Program-made: the position numbers and the translations under genes
Source: Chrysoperla carnea
Lineage: Eukaryota > Arthropoda > Insecta > Neuroptera > Chrysopidae
Assembly: GCF_905475395.1 (NCBI RefSeq)
Contig: NC_058339.1
Coordinates: 20,716,001-20,780,000, forward strand
Direction: 5' to 3'
Length of the DNA: 64,000 nucleotides
Shown here: positions 47,601 to 57,887 of the stretch, piece by piece
How the letters are laid out: every line of letters starts with the position of its first letter
Position numbering within the stretch: the first letter of the stretch is position 1
Notes under the pieces: model-generated
Seen by the model: only the letters and a program-made list of their open reading frames with translations
What the model was told of the DNA's origin: nothing
Database searches by the model: none

Positions 47601-49023
47601 CTCTTTTTTTTATTGGTTCTTATTAAGCTGGGAAGTTATTCGTATGGACCTCAAAGGATCCACTTTTTAATTTTACACTTATTAGTTTTGAATTTTTGAA
47701 TTTTCAAAAACCTATTCAGTTTCCTTTTTCTCTTTGTCATAATATGGCGTCTTTTGGTCGACATAATTAATTTTTATAACTAACATATTTTTAGAGACAC
47801 TAGCAAGATTAAGGTAAATCGAATAACGTTAGAATCATCAAGATTGCCTCTCGCGCCTGGTCTCTTTAGTGTACCACAAAGGAACATACATAAACATACA
47901 TGCATGCATATTTATATTAGACTGATAAACACATTACCACTCTTTTTATCACGCAGTCGGGTAAAAAGAATATACTAATACATATATTTAATATTTAAAA
48001 CGATATCATGATCTCTATTGTATGAAATTGAAATGAAACTTTACGTCAAATTGCTTTAAGCCAATAACCCAAATAATGAAACTAAATTCAGATTAACATT
48101 TTTTATTGTAATTTTAAGTTTTTTTTTTTTTTTTTCTTAATAAAATAGTTAACGGTATCTTGAATGTTATTTCCTTATATTTATAAAATGATTAAATTGC
48201 AATAATTAGTTTTTTCATAATTATATTTAATTATTATCATTTAAAAATAGAATTTATGATTACAAATATTATTGTTTTTTATTATAAAACAATTATTTAG
48301 AAAGTTTAATTATTATTAATAAAATTATTTATAGATTAAGAAAACATATTAATTATGTAGTTCATATAAAAATTGGTACAGAATTGTTTATCGATTAGTG
48401 ATATGATGATCAGAAATCATAGATACAATATCTGATCTAACAAGCCGTAAGGTGGTTCTGGTACGACCCTCGAGTTTTATCAGGTTAATTTAATGATTAA
48501 ATGCAGAGTTTCTGAGATATCGCAATATTTGGATCAATTTTAGTCCGTATCTCAAAATCTATTCGACCAGTCAATAAATGCACCCGATTTTTGTATTTTT
48601 TGGGTCAAAATAACCTTATAAACTGAGTTTTATCGAAATTGGAGGTAAAAAAAATTTTTCGATTTTTTGCAATTTTTTAAGGAGATATATTATATCCCTT
48701 TGAAAAAATCGAGAAAAACGAAAAAAAAAAATTTGTTTTGGAATTTGATGAAACTCGGTGGATGGGCTAATTTTGATCCTAAAAGTATAAAAATCAGGTT
48801 AATTTAATGATTGGACCTTCAAAACTTGGAAAAGTTCATTTTCAAATAAGTTAGAGTTATCCGCCCAGCAAAGCGGGCGGGTATAAATTATATCATATGG
48901 TGACTAACATACCTACAGATTTTCTTAAGAATTATGTTATATAAAACCTAATCAACTTACCTTTGAGTCCCATGACCCACGTTTTTTGTTTGCTATTTTA
49001 TGATTGTCCATTGTAAGAGTCAT
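26774..49023 (-). CDS. Corin-like type II membrane serine protease homologue, catalytically dead, 799 aa
   Basis: Exons in reading order are 49023-48961, 36055-35860, 30395-30182, 29889-29273, 29152-28946, 28367-28142, 27822-27129 and 26956-26774; 2400 bp, phases consistent. Domains: cytoplasmic residues 1-63; membrane anchor 64-86 (GCYILAGFLTFLLFAAIFVY); SEA domain about 95-200, without a GSVVV-type cleavage site; Thr/Ser/Pro linker; Frizzled cysteine-rich domain about 246-360; two LDLa modules in 364-432, with the second having CDGKQDCPDNSDE; SRCR about 433-560; trypsin-like domain about 570-795. The plan resembles corin, the natriuretic-peptide convertase, as annotated in insects. The catalytic residues are lost: TTASC replaces TAAHC (Ser610), the Asp position is Thr653 (STIVMVKL), and FAGSP replaces GDSGG (Ala744). 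There is no R-IVGG activation site. I infer a cell-surface binding or scaffold role. The 5' UTR and promoter were not located. Confidence 0.93.
28600..28755 (-). repeat. Dispersed repeat with CGGTTCATCCGTTTAGG motif, copy 1 (intronic)
   Basis: The segment carries AACATAGCTAAGAACA, ATCGGTTCATCCGTTTAGGA and CACAGACAGACG. Related segments occur at 32278-32410 and 32670-32870. I recall this word series from many insect genomes as a dispersed non-coding element, but its class is not certain. It lies in an intron of the corin-like gene. Orientation is arbitrary. Confidence 0.6.
32278..32410. repeat. Dispersed CGGTTCATCCGTTTAGG-type repeat, copy 2 (decayed)
   Basis: ACCCCCGACAAATGCG at the left and GTCGGTTCGACCGTTTAAGG with GCCACTGAGAAACA at the right match the other two copies imperfectly. 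The copy lies inside intron 2 of the corin-like gene. Confidence 0.5.
32670..32870. repeat. Dispersed CGGTTCATCCGTTTAGG-type repeat, copy 3
   Basis: TTTTCCAAACTGAATCGATTT, ACATAGCTAAGAAAAAATTA and ACGGTTCATCCGTTTAGGCG with CACAGACAGACATC appear in the same order as in the copy at 28600-28755. It is intronic and non-coding. Confidence 0.6.
34575..35500 (-). repeat. Family B satellite-like array, about three units (period 315 bp)
   Basis: The word CTTGGTT recurs at 34765, 35080 and 35395, a period of 315 bp. Units carry GATTCTGATGACGTCATAAA and TGTGATACCAGTTTTTCGCT. The orientation is opposite to the arrays at 18838-19325 and 59490-60485. It lies in intron 2 of the corin-like gene. Confidence 0.9.
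36082..36795 (+). repeat. Family A satellite-like array, about 2.3 units (period 306-309 bp)
   Basis: CATCAAATTCC-type words lie at 36149, 36455 and 36764. The array sits in the large first intron of the corin-like gene, only about 30 bp upstream (in gene direction) of the exon 2 acceptor. Confidence 0.88.
36796..37794. other. Corin-like intron 1, nothing recognised
   Basis: AT-rich sequence between the family A array and the SINE-like element. No exon, RNA gene or repeat was identified. Confidence 0.45.
37795..38035 (+). mobile_element. 5'-truncated tRNA-derived SINE with LINE-like tail
   Basis: A B-box-like GGGTTCGATTC (37811-37821) opens the segment. A GC-richer body follows (GATGGGCTGGTGTAGTGCAT, GGAGGTGCAACCAGCC). 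The 3' end, CACAATGGGCTCTATAGCCT plus AAGTGTGTCC, resembles the end of the LINE remnant at 13395-13440. The A box is not visible, so the head is truncated or decayed. It lies in intron 1 of the corin-like gene. Confidence 0.6.
38581..39175 (+). repeat. Dispersed repeat family C, long copy 1
   Basis: The copy runs from TATACCATG through AGTTTGTAACGCTTAAAAAT, a CTGTCCGTCTGTC run, ACAGCGTACTCAGGACGTA, AATTGGGTCTTGGGTCC, GTTTACCCGTGAGGG and a GTTTGTTTTCACTTGTT end. It is colinear with 61107-61628. No protein frame was found. It is intronic in the corin-like gene. Confidence 0.85.
39405..39860 (-). mobile_element. Decayed Helitron-like element with one family A unit
   Basis: CTTTGCTGGGCCAATTTTTC at about 39410 corresponds to the hairpin end of the 22430-23200 element, here truncated. 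It is followed by the same spacer words (TTGCTC, GACATTGTAAC) and one family A unit. The local variant CCCAACCCAACCCAA at about 39680 is a small repeat inserted in the unit. Confidence 0.65.
40150..40660 (+). pseudogene. Gypsy-like LTR retrotransposon pol remnant
   Basis: The frame from 40124 contains PDTPKSLQNFLGKINLFNRF and PNCWEILAPLNQFL. This is the conserved segment after the YxDD region in Gypsy/Ty3 reverse transcriptases, at the connection to RNase H. After a frameshift near 40415, a second frame gives KQKLLNAPKLAHPVSNSE, matching the next conserved block. Stops and frameshifts break the rest. No LTRs or primer-binding site were found. It is a dead fragment in intron 1 of the corin-like gene. 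Confidence 0.8.
40801..41071. repeat. Exact tandem duplication, 136 bp x 2
   Basis: The segment starting AATCAAGTTGTTGTTTTCAT at 40801 is repeated from 40937 with no difference seen by eye. The identity points to a very recent duplication or an assembly artefact. It is non-coding and lies in intron 1 of the corin-like gene. Confidence 0.92.
41600..41669. repeat. (TA)n microsatellite, about 34 units
   Basis: An uninterrupted TA run of about 69 bases lies directly before the foldback element at 41682-42016. TA runs are a common landing place for TA-targeting transposons, and can also form hairpins. Confidence 0.95.
41682..42016. mobile_element. Foldback element with inverted repeats of about 100 bp
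   Basis: The left arm (41682-41785) begins TATACCATGTGTGTTTGTAT. The right arm (about 41915-42016) is its reverse complement with only a few mismatches over about 100 bp. Internal stems, such as GAGAGTGGGA facing TCCCACTCTC, extend the pairing inward. No coding frame is present. It is a MITE or foldback element; the superfamily is unknown. Confidence 0.88.
42549..42728 (-). repeat. Dispersed repeat family C, 5' part, inverted
   Basis: On the minus strand this reads the family C start: the TATACTAAGTTTAGTCCTAA region, then GATGCTACCAACAAAATTTT, then the AAAATCACCT region. It is intronic in the corin-like gene. Confidence 0.75.
42729..46660. other. Corin-like intron 1, unique AT-rich part, no exon seen
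   Basis: At 42993-43060 a fragment of about 70 bp (AAGGACGTTCTCAAAAAAAT, TTCAAATTTTGAG) resembles 18761-18832, so it is a further small dispersed repeat. A short TA run lies at about 44299-44317. Nothing else was recognised. Confidence 0.5.
46661..46959. repeat. Exact tandem duplication, 150 bp x 2, with internal hairpin
   Basis: The unit starting TAGTACACAGAAAAAAATTC at 46661 is repeated from 46811 without visible difference. Each copy contains a strong stem, GAGGTTG facing CAACCTC, extended by GCGAT and ATCGC. The unit is GC-richer than its surroundings. It lies in intron 1 of the corin-like gene. Confidence 0.92.
47010..47446 (-). pseudogene. RTE-like LINE fragment, reverse transcriptase C-terminus
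   Basis: The minus-strand frame 47444-47208 contains LTYECQSWALT, ICQRRMERRILNITRKDKIR and LKWVWTGHIIRSKTDR, the conserved C-terminal part of RTE-type LINE reverse transcriptases. Past a frameshift near 47190, the words TWSRIATDRLPWRN match the following W-x-R-x-A-x-DR-x-x-W block. The 5' part is missing. Dead copy in intron 1 of the corin-like gene. Confidence 0.85.
47447..48481. other. Corin-like intron 1, no exon seen
   Basis: The stretch contains a segment around 47850-47960 (GTGTACCACAAAGGAACATA, ATTTATATTAGACTGATAAA) that looks like part of another dispersed element, and a T-run (48119-48136). No coding signal was seen. Confidence 0.45.
48482..48885 (+). mobile_element. Helitron-like element with one family A unit, reverse orientation to the 22430 copy
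   Basis: The family A unit runs in reverse (GAGATATCGCAATATTTGGA, TTTAATGATTGGACC), followed by the spacer and then GCCCAGCAAAGCGGGCGGGT at about 48863-48882, the Helitron-like hairpin. The CTAG end is not preserved here. It ends about 75 bp from the first coding exon of the corin-like gene. Confidence 0.7.
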
Positions 49024-52000
49024 TTTTGAACATTGAACCCATTCAAACGGTTATAAACTATTATAAAAATCAAATAAATCACACTTTTTTTTCAAAATCA
49101 CAATATTTTAAAACATCAATCAACAGCTATGAATGTTTTTTCTTCTAAAAGTCACTTATTTGGTTTTTTTCTCAATAGAAACTATAAATGATAGCTGTTA
49201 CAATTGAAATCATTTAAATTTAATTGTGTTTATATATCCAGAACAATGAGTTCTTCTTCTTCTTGTATTATTTATTAGCACTGATATGATGATTGTTGTA
49301 TTGTGGTGTCGTCATTATTTTCTGCTTGACAACTGGAACAAAATAAAACGATAAAAGGTTATTGTTGTGTTTTTTTTTGTAGTTTAAAGATAATTATATT
49401 ATATTGATCGTATTCAGTGCAGATCTTTCAATAATAAAATTCAATAAAGTTATAGTAATATACATTTATTGTGTGACCTTCACATTGTTAGAAATGACAA
49501 ACAGCACATGCTGTTTATTACGTTTAGACCAAATAATATATAATAGAAGTTTTATTCTATAATAATATAGATAACGTATTGTTATGCGTTTTGTTTTATA
49601 ATAATAACTTTATAAATATAATGTAAGCTGTTTTTCTTTAAAGTAAAATCTAGATTTATTTTCAATATGACGTCATGGCCCATTTAATATGAATGTGTGT
49701 TGCGACAACCCAGCAAAGACAATGACTTCAAAAAGACGCCTTTTTAACCCGGCTATACTATGTGTTTGACCGGTATGTATGTATGTTCATCTGTTCTTTA
49801 CTAGCTTCTAAAATACTTATCATTATTTGACAAAGGAGGTATCGTTAAACGGTTCTTGATCGTCCGCTGGTCATAGACTATGTGGTGGCATATGCAATTT
49901 AATATAGCGCCCAATAGAGGACATACAGTTAGGATCGAAAAACAAATTTCGATTTAATGAAAGCGTGTTTGGTATCAAATGAAAGGGGCGTAATCAGCAC
50001 TTTGCGAAAATGATGAAACCTTCAGGAGGATTTAACGTAAACGAGACAACGAAGTTAAGAATGTAAAACCTCGCTCATATTCTCTCGAAGTAGCACGTAG
50101 TCCAAGGAAGAACAAGCATGTCGAGGTGATTGGTGGTATCTTGATGAATTTTGGTGTCTCACCTGTTCGCGCCTTGCTTTGTCCGGTGACAAAGCCGTTT
50201 TCTTGTACCCGAGTCAAAGGCAACACGAGTTCAGGCGAGTATCACTTCCATATTCTCTTGATTACTTGCGTAGTTAAGCAGCTATTGTAGCTTGTTTACA
50301 ACATTGTTGTTTAAAAAAAGTGTTGTTATAGCTTACATAGACTTATCGCAGAAGTTGTTGCCACTTCGATGTCAGCCAAGGCAATGAGATACTAGCGAAG
50401 TAAGGTAAAAGTACTAGACTGTGGTGGTGAGTGCTTCACTTCGCTTAACATTGCGAAGTATACTCAGCGAGGATACTCCGCAAGAGTGTGGATGGGGGGT
50501 TAAAGAAGTGATAGTTTTCTAAAGAAGAGGTTATGGGTGTTTTAGAACGAGAATGTTTGACAGTACCCATGTTTCAGTTATCGACGCTGTAACTAAACTA
50601 TGTATGTGATTATATTTCTTAAACTGAATGCATTTATTAGTTGAATTTTAACATCATTTATCAAATACGTAATGTAATTCGTCTCAGGTTAAAGGAGTGG
50701 TTGTAAATTCAGTTCACAAATACACACATAAAATTAGCAATAAATAAATACATGATGTTTTGTCGTTGCACATTCCTTTACAAGTAATGCATTTTAAATA
50801 AATGATATCATTATTATTGAGTTACTATAGTGCTCCATATTTGCATATGAAGTTATTCATGTTTTATTATCACTCGCTTGTCGAAGTAGCGAAATTATCA
50901 GCACGGAGATAACAATTGTAAGCACGCATCGCCTCACAATCATTCACACAAGCAAAAAATCAAAAATTTATTTCAAAAGATTCGCAACGAGAGTCCTTTC
51001 AAATGCATTATCGATTTTTGGGACATACCAAGAATGAGCCGCCAATATTTATACATTTTTGAAAAGTTTATAAGTTAAGCAACCTTTTTTCATATGTGCG
51101 ACCGTCAGGTTTATAATAATTTTTTGAGTAATATTCCTCGAAATTTCTAACTGTTACTAAATTTTTGTGATTCACGCGATTTGAGGCGTGAATTTGAAAA
51201 GAGTCAATAACTGATTAGCTGTTAGATCCAATTCAGTTATATACCCCAAGTGTAAATGTGAATGTGCTTTTGCTCTATTTCAGCTTGAATTTTTCCAGAC
51301 TTTTATTATCAGCAGGTACGTATATCTAGGTACACAATATTTTATTCCTTGGATTATGCCCATTATATGTTTTTGATTTTTACTTATTTTTCCTCCACCG
51401 ACTAGTTGGTTCAAAAATATTGCATTTGTGCGTACAATATTATAATAAATTGGCATACATTCTCTCTGATAAGATGGACAACTTTACATTAGGAAATGAT
51501 TCATTCTATTGATTAAAAAATGCAGGGCCGTAACAAGGGCACATAGCGCCGGTGGCAAGTGTTAAGGTTATGCCTTATATATATCGGGATCGGCTTTAAT
51601 CGGCTTTAAAGAACTGATTAATCTCCAAAATCAAAATTTCGTTGATAATAAAAAAAGTAAATAATACAGAGTAATACAAACAAAATTGGATTAAAATTGT
51701 AGTTATTATTAATATATTCGCTGTTCATTAAATTGTATCAAAAAGTACCATTTTGGCAAATTTGATAAACCAAGTATGTATATCTTGATAAGACTTTTAT
51801 GTATGATAAGAACAATTGTTTGAAACAATTAAATTAAAAAACAAAAGTTTTTGATATGGAAAATAATGTTTTGAAAAAAATTCTTATAGGTAGGTACAGA
51901 ATAATAAGAAACCAGTTGCCAAAATAGCACTTTTTGATGAATCTTAGTAAACAGCAAAAATTAGTTAAAGGAAATCTATGCGTCATCCGTGTTATGTATA

Positions 52001-52272
52001 CAAGTTAGTTTTGTGCTACCTATATGATTAACAAAAATAATTTATTTATTTATTATTAACAAATAATATGTATTTATTGGAAAGTTTTGATTAAAATTTA
52101 ATTTTGTTTTTTTTAGGTAATATCTTGAAAAAATTGATAAATTTTATTTTGCTTCTGGCAATCATGAATATTAATTAATGATTCAAAAAAATGACTCATT
52201 GAATGTTTTGGGTAATTTTCCAAACCTGTTTATTTTTAAATACTGATTATATTTGACATAGATGCGTTTATA
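49024..52272. other. Upstream flank of the corin-like gene, no gene called
   Basis: Any 5' UTR exon and promoter of the corin-like gene should lie here, but I cannot place them. A TTC run is at 49252-49266. Part of 49680-50580 is GC-richer and may be a decayed transposon (CTTGATCGTCCGCTGG also recurs in reverse near 41187-41202). A minus frame at 50032-50226 shows no family. Confidence 0.45.
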
Positions 52273-52698
52273 CAGAGTGTTCCTAAATCACCGACCCAAA
52301 CAAAAACCATGAATTCCTTATTAAAGTTCATCGTTAATAATGAACTAAAATTTATATCTTACGTAAATAAGGTTTAGAGAGTAATAAAAAATTATTTGGA
52401 ATTTCGCAGCAAAACAACGTCATCATACTTCACACTTGCATACATATGCTTAGCCGGTGTAAACGCTGCGATATTGGTCCGCAGTCACTCGCGCCGCCAT
52501 CTTGCCAGTGACGAACGAGGCTTTGTGAAGAAATAGTCTAAGGATAAATTATAGTAAACTTTATTTCCTACTTCACTTGTAATGAAATTATCATTCTCCT
52601 AATACTAGTCGAGAAATTGTTAAAACTAAAAATGATAATTACCGAAATCTGGTCAAAATAAAGGTTTATGTTTGATCCGTTGATTTAGGGACACACTG
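52273..52698. mobile_element. Tc1/mariner-type MITE with TA target site
   Basis: The left end CAGAGTGTTCCTAAATCACC and the right end (complement CAGTGTGTCCCTAAATCAAC) are inverted repeats of about 28 bp, each flanked by TA. The 426-bp interior has no transposase frame and includes a GC-rich patch around 52455-52525. It is non-autonomous. Confidence 0.85.
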
Positions 52699-52970
52699 TA
52701 CAAAAATTGCTTATGAAAATAATAAATACAGATAGAAAAGAAATTATATTTTTAGAAATATTAGTAAACAAATCTTTTATTTTAATAAAGTTATTAATTA
52801 AGGTTACCTGTCATTCTTTATTAAGATTCTTCTAACTATATTTTTACTTTCCTAAACAAAAATATTTATTTGCAAACTTAATGAGAATTTTATGCGATCA
52901 AGTTTATCTAGTGTAGAAGAAGCAGGTGATAATTTTAAAAGCATGTGTTAAAATTAAAACCTATGGGTAT

Positions 52971-53054
52971 TATACCATGTATGTACGAAATATATCATGG
53001 TATACTAATCTTAGCTCGAAGTTTGTAACGCTTAAAAATATTCGTATAGGTATT
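52971..53054 (+). repeat. Dispersed repeat family C, short 5' fragment
   Basis: TATACCATGTATGTACGAAA and AGTTTGTAACGCTTAAAAAT match the family C start. The copy ends soon after. Confidence 0.7.
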
Positions 53055-54299
53055 TTGATTTTAAAATTCTGGTAAATTTTTTAATTCATTTTTAAATTAT
53101 TATAAATGTAGAATTAGTTATTTTCCTAGCACTTCAAAATATTTACTATTCATCAAACCCACAAACAATCAAGAAAAAAAACCATGACCTTCAAGTGAAT
53201 ATTCAGGTTTTGGCAAAGAAATGTTCTAATGAAATCAATCGTCGCAAAAAAAATCGACAAGTCATAATGTTGTTTCAATCATTTGAGAACTACGACGTCA
53301 CAGAGTTTAAACCTAGAAACGAACAATTTTTTATAAATATGTCAGGGGATATCTTTGGCCGCTGATTACGAATCCGATGTCAGATAACACGGATTTTGTC
53401 ACGTCTTCCGAAAATCGTGCCATACACAAATCAACAATAAATAACCAATGACCTATGATTTTCAAGTTTTCTAGAAGAAGAAAAAACATTTTGTTATACA
53501 GATAAATTGTTTATTAATTATTGGTCGTCCTTCTCCGATTAATTCTTGTTATCTAAAATACGAGGTTGAATCCATAAATCTTCGACACTTAATTTGATTG
53601 CATGGAACAGCATCTTTTATACAAAAAAAGCTGAATTACCTACAAATTATGTTATGTATAATCAGGATTTTAATATTGCCTGTAGCATTTCCTGCCTTCT
53701 ATTTATATAATCTTGCACTAGCAAAATGTGTAAGATTTGCAAACTTTGATAATTTAGTATTTGAAGACAAAATTATGTTTCCTAAAAATAATTATAAGTT
53801 TCCTGAAATATTTTATGAATGTTTATGTATTTGGAAGATTTGTACTTTCAATTTTTATTTACATCGTAACTTTTCACGACTATGAAGTAACAACACTTTT
53901 AGAAAAGTAAAAGTTTTTCCTTGTTAAAAATAGAAATTTGAAAATACCATTAAAAAACATACATCAAATATACTTATAAGGAAATAATCAGTTGAAAACT
54001 TTCAATTATAAAATACAACACTAAGTTTGTAAAATTTTAATTTATCGTTGTGGAAAACCATGATTAAATAATTAAAACGTATTTTTTTTAAGATTTTTTT
54101 TCAATATTAATTGCTGTAGGTACATAAAAAAAAAGATTTTTCATTTTTCATGTTAAATGTATGTTCATGTTCCCCATTCCTAGTTTCCAGTTTTAATATG
54201 TAACGATTAAAAATATTGATCGTAGAAACAAAATTTTGGTATATTGATATTGATATTGATATATTACTAAGATTTTCGGTGTTAAAATAATTGTGTCGC
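53055..54299. other. Intergenic stretch, no gene seen
   Basis: A plus frame at 53598-53885 is open for 95 codons but has no recognisable family, and no splice partner was found. The rest is AT-rich. Confidence 0.45.
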
Positions 54300-54575
54300 T
54301 TAATTTTTTTGAAAATGAAAATTTTTTTCCCGTTTTTCTCGATTTTTTCAAAGGGGTACTCCTTAAACAAATTGCAAAAAATCACAAAATTTTTTTAATC
54401 TTCAATTTTCATAAAACTCAGTCTATAAGGTAATTTTGATCCAAAAAGTACAAAAATCGGGTGCATTTATTGACTGGTCGAATAGTTTTTGAGATAGGGA
54501 CTAAAATCGATCCAAATATTGCGATATCTCAGAAACTCTGCATCCAATCATTAAATTAACCTGATTTTTATACTG
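54300..54575 (+). repeat. Single family A unit
   Basis: One unit with TTTTTCTCGATTTTTTCAAA, GCATTTATTGACTGGTCGAA and CAATCATTAAATTAACCTGA. No Helitron-like end is visible next to it. Confidence 0.8.
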
Positions 54576-54932
54576 AGAGTGTCACTTAGTTTTTAACTAT
54601 TCCAGTGACTTTTAACCATTTTGTAAGTGATTTTTATAAAAGTCCTTCATATTATAATTTGAACAAAATTTTTTTAAACACGATTCGTTCACCGATATTT
54701 ACATAAGATTTTATCAAATGTCCAATCTATATTATTGAGTTACAATAACAATAAGGAAATGCTAAAATATAAACTTTATTTATTTTAATATTGATCATAT
54801 TATTGTTATAAATAAAATGTAGACTATTTTGTATTAAGACTCCACCTTAAAGTTCCTACTGCGATCGATTTATGAGAGTAGGTAAATTACATGAATTTTA
54901 TGATAATCAAACTCAACATTTTTTGACTTCTA

Positions 54933-55213
54933 AAGAGCCTAAGTGGTCGAGCGGTCTAATGCGTAACACTTTGACGGGTTCAAATCCAGGCAGCGGCAGT
55001 GTGAGCTATTATTAATTAATGGGGCGGTAGAATTGATCACAATTGTCGCTTGGATAAGAACGAAGTAACCGACTCCACCCACATCAAAATGTAATTCTAT
55101 ATATATATGATTGTAGTTTAATAAATAAAGATTAACAAATAATGATGTGGGTGGCTTCTGCTATAGGCGCATATGTCAGAGAAACGGAGGTTAAACCACA
55201 TATTATTTTTATT
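54933..55213 (+). mobile_element. tRNA-derived SINE, copy 2, with 14-bp target-site duplication
   Basis: The element begins AGCCTAAGTGGTCGAGCGGT (A box about 54943-54956) with B box GGGTTCAAATCC at 54976-54987. It has the same body and GGAGGTTAAACC tail as the copy at 6318-6624. It is flanked by TTTTTTGACTTCTA at 54919-54932 and 55214-55227. Relative to copy 1, it lacks bases between the A and B boxes, so they are independent insertions of diverged source copies. Confidence 0.9.
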
Positions 55214-55227
55214 TTTTTTGACTTCTA

Positions 55228-57887
55228 GAATGTCTAATATTAGTTCGCTTGCGAATGCCTCCCCTCTAGCAAATATTAATTATAATGAAACCTATTATTA
55301 TCAACTATTTTAATTGATTAAAATTAATATTTTTAATATAATTTTGTTTTAAAATATAATTGTCATAAAAATTTTAAGACGTCTTCAATTTTGTAATTTC
55401 TACCAATGAATTCTAGGTTGAACTTGGTAAACTACAGAGCGGTAATTATCTTTTTAGCTAGATAGATCTTCTACGTCCATAACCATGCATTTTGGAATAA
55501 ACGGTCCTTTAAAATAGAAAACTAATCTCGCGATCGGCGTGATGTGGTGGAATTAAGAAATTAGTAAAGATTCCTTTGAAGTAATATAAAGCACATCGAA
55601 TAATATCGAGCAGATCAAATTGAATCAAAAACTTTCTTTTTTTGGGAAATTTCCATTTTCACTAATTTATCAAGGATAAGAATTTTTAGAGAACAGAGTA
55701 TTGAAACCTTTTTGCCGTGGACTACATTGAGAGTACATCGTGGACTACACTGATGTCGCCTGATCAATAAAAGTAAAAAAAAACTTTTATAACTTTACAT
55801 TGTTTCAGTTTGTCTTTTAGAGTATTTTCGCTTTAAAAAAATTCTTAGACTCGATTTCGTTGAGATTTCTCCAAAAGTAAAAACTTAAGCCTATAGAGAA
55901 CAATATAATGCATCGAAAGAGACCATATAACCCGTATTCGAAAAAGATAAATTAAAAAACAGATAGTCGTAATTCGCGCAATTTATGTTTACCATCGATA
56001 GGTAGGTATGGTAATAATAACTATACTACATGGGTAATTATTTGTTAAATCATCACGATATTATTATTAACTTTCCTTTCGAGTAGTTACACCTACGTTA
56101 ATATTGGAATTTTTGTATTTTTTTAGCAGCTTAGTTGCATCATAATGTCTATAATTTCAATTCATACTATTTTTTTTGTACTTTTCATATTTCAGATTTG
56201 AAAAACGTGATTGAATTTATAAATAATTTAATTCTACTTGATTTTTTTTATATATTTATTGAGAAAGATGTGTATCAAATGTACCCACCCTGTATAAAAT
56301 ATGCCGCAAACAGATGACAAATATTCTTTTGGTTAGTATTGGGTTTGATTTATAACAATTTATTTGAATGCAATTTTAGTGTCAGTACAAGTCTTTGTAT
56401 TCAACATTAGAGATTTGAACAAAGTTTAGAACAAAGCACTTCCGTAATTTGATATAGTAGAGGAAAGTTTAGTATCTAGAATCAAATTAATAGCACTGTT
56501 ACACCATGTATTTCTTAAGAGAACGAATATTCATAACAACATGTGAGCCATGGTACATGAAGTTGGTTCCCTGGTACAATATCTTAATGTAGGGAAACGT
56601 GGTATATAATAATCCTTCAGAGTAAAATGATCCCTCGTTATTTTAAGTGAGCCATTAAAGCCATCTAGTACACTTATCGATTAATCGTTCAACTAAGACT
56701 TATGGCGATATATAAGCTAATTTGTGTTTTATAGCAAAAATATTAATTTTATTGCTTATGATCTATGATATTGCAAATTTCAACGTAAAATTCTTTTTTT
56801 ATGTTAGTTTTTGCCGGCTGGTTGTTTTACTGTTGGCTTCTGTTGATTTTTTAATAATATTATAATACATTTTGATAAGCGTGTTAGTTTTACGGTCAGT
56901 TTTTATGGCGATATTCAAATATGTCGTTACAGGTAAAATGATACCCTTTATATGCGTTAAAATGATCCCTTTTTTGTGTGTCAAATTGTAATAGATAAAG
57001 TGATCGACCATCATTTGGCGGATCTTGAATGTGATAATTTAGTTGATTTTACCAGTGATTTTTGTTTTCATACTAATCGTTGATCCAATGTAAAATAATG
57101 TTAATATTTTATGTGAACTGTTTGGTAAAAAATGCGATGGAATCATTTTGCCTACTATTCCCACAAGGTCGGTCAAAACGTCCCATTTGAGAAATATTGA
57201 ATAGTTCTAAAAATTGGAAGAAATCAAAAGAAATTGACATGCCAATATTGTAACACTTGATTAAAGAAATCAAAAATATTTCGACGTTGTAAATATATCG
57301 AATTGCTTGGCTATAAATTACATTTTTTCTTAGGGAGATCATTATAGGCCAATCTATACTTTATACTCAAGTTTCTCCTATATGCATCCTCTTTTCTGAG
57401 TGCCAATTAACTACTTTAACTGATATTGTTATTGATCGAGGGTCTTCTTTAATAAACCCAAATCTCTATTATGTCTAACGTGGAAACAAAATCGCATAAT
57501 ATAATTTCAAACTATAAAATTGATTTTCTATTTGTAAGCGATTAGCAAACATTTATTAAAATATCATAACATTGTGAATATGTTAAATAGCCTTGTTTGT
57601 CAATTAATTCACTTAATATAATTATAATAATTTTTTACTGACAATATGATATGTATAAATAAAAAAATATATCCTTAACATTTACAACAAGTTAATATAT
57701 AACTTCTTCAAAGTTTTACAAACAGTTACTTTCGCCGTTCTACAATTGGTATTAGTGTCTGAATAACTGCAGAGTACACCTAATATGTATAGACATTATC
57801 TATATAGACAGACAAGTTGATTTAAAATTTTAATATTAATTCTAGACGTAATAATGCTAGCTTTAAAAAAAATGATTATAATCAAAT
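55228..57887. other. Intergenic stretch, no gene seen
   Basis: The stretch is AT-rich. CCACCCTGTATA near 56286-56297 resembles a lone transposon end. Frames at 56135-56317, 56799-57014 and 57109-57342 are open but carry no recognisable domain. Confidence 0.5.

Noticed and set aside
54936..54990. Possible tRNA gene
   Set aside because: Same SINE family; bases between the boxes are missing and no cloverleaf can form.
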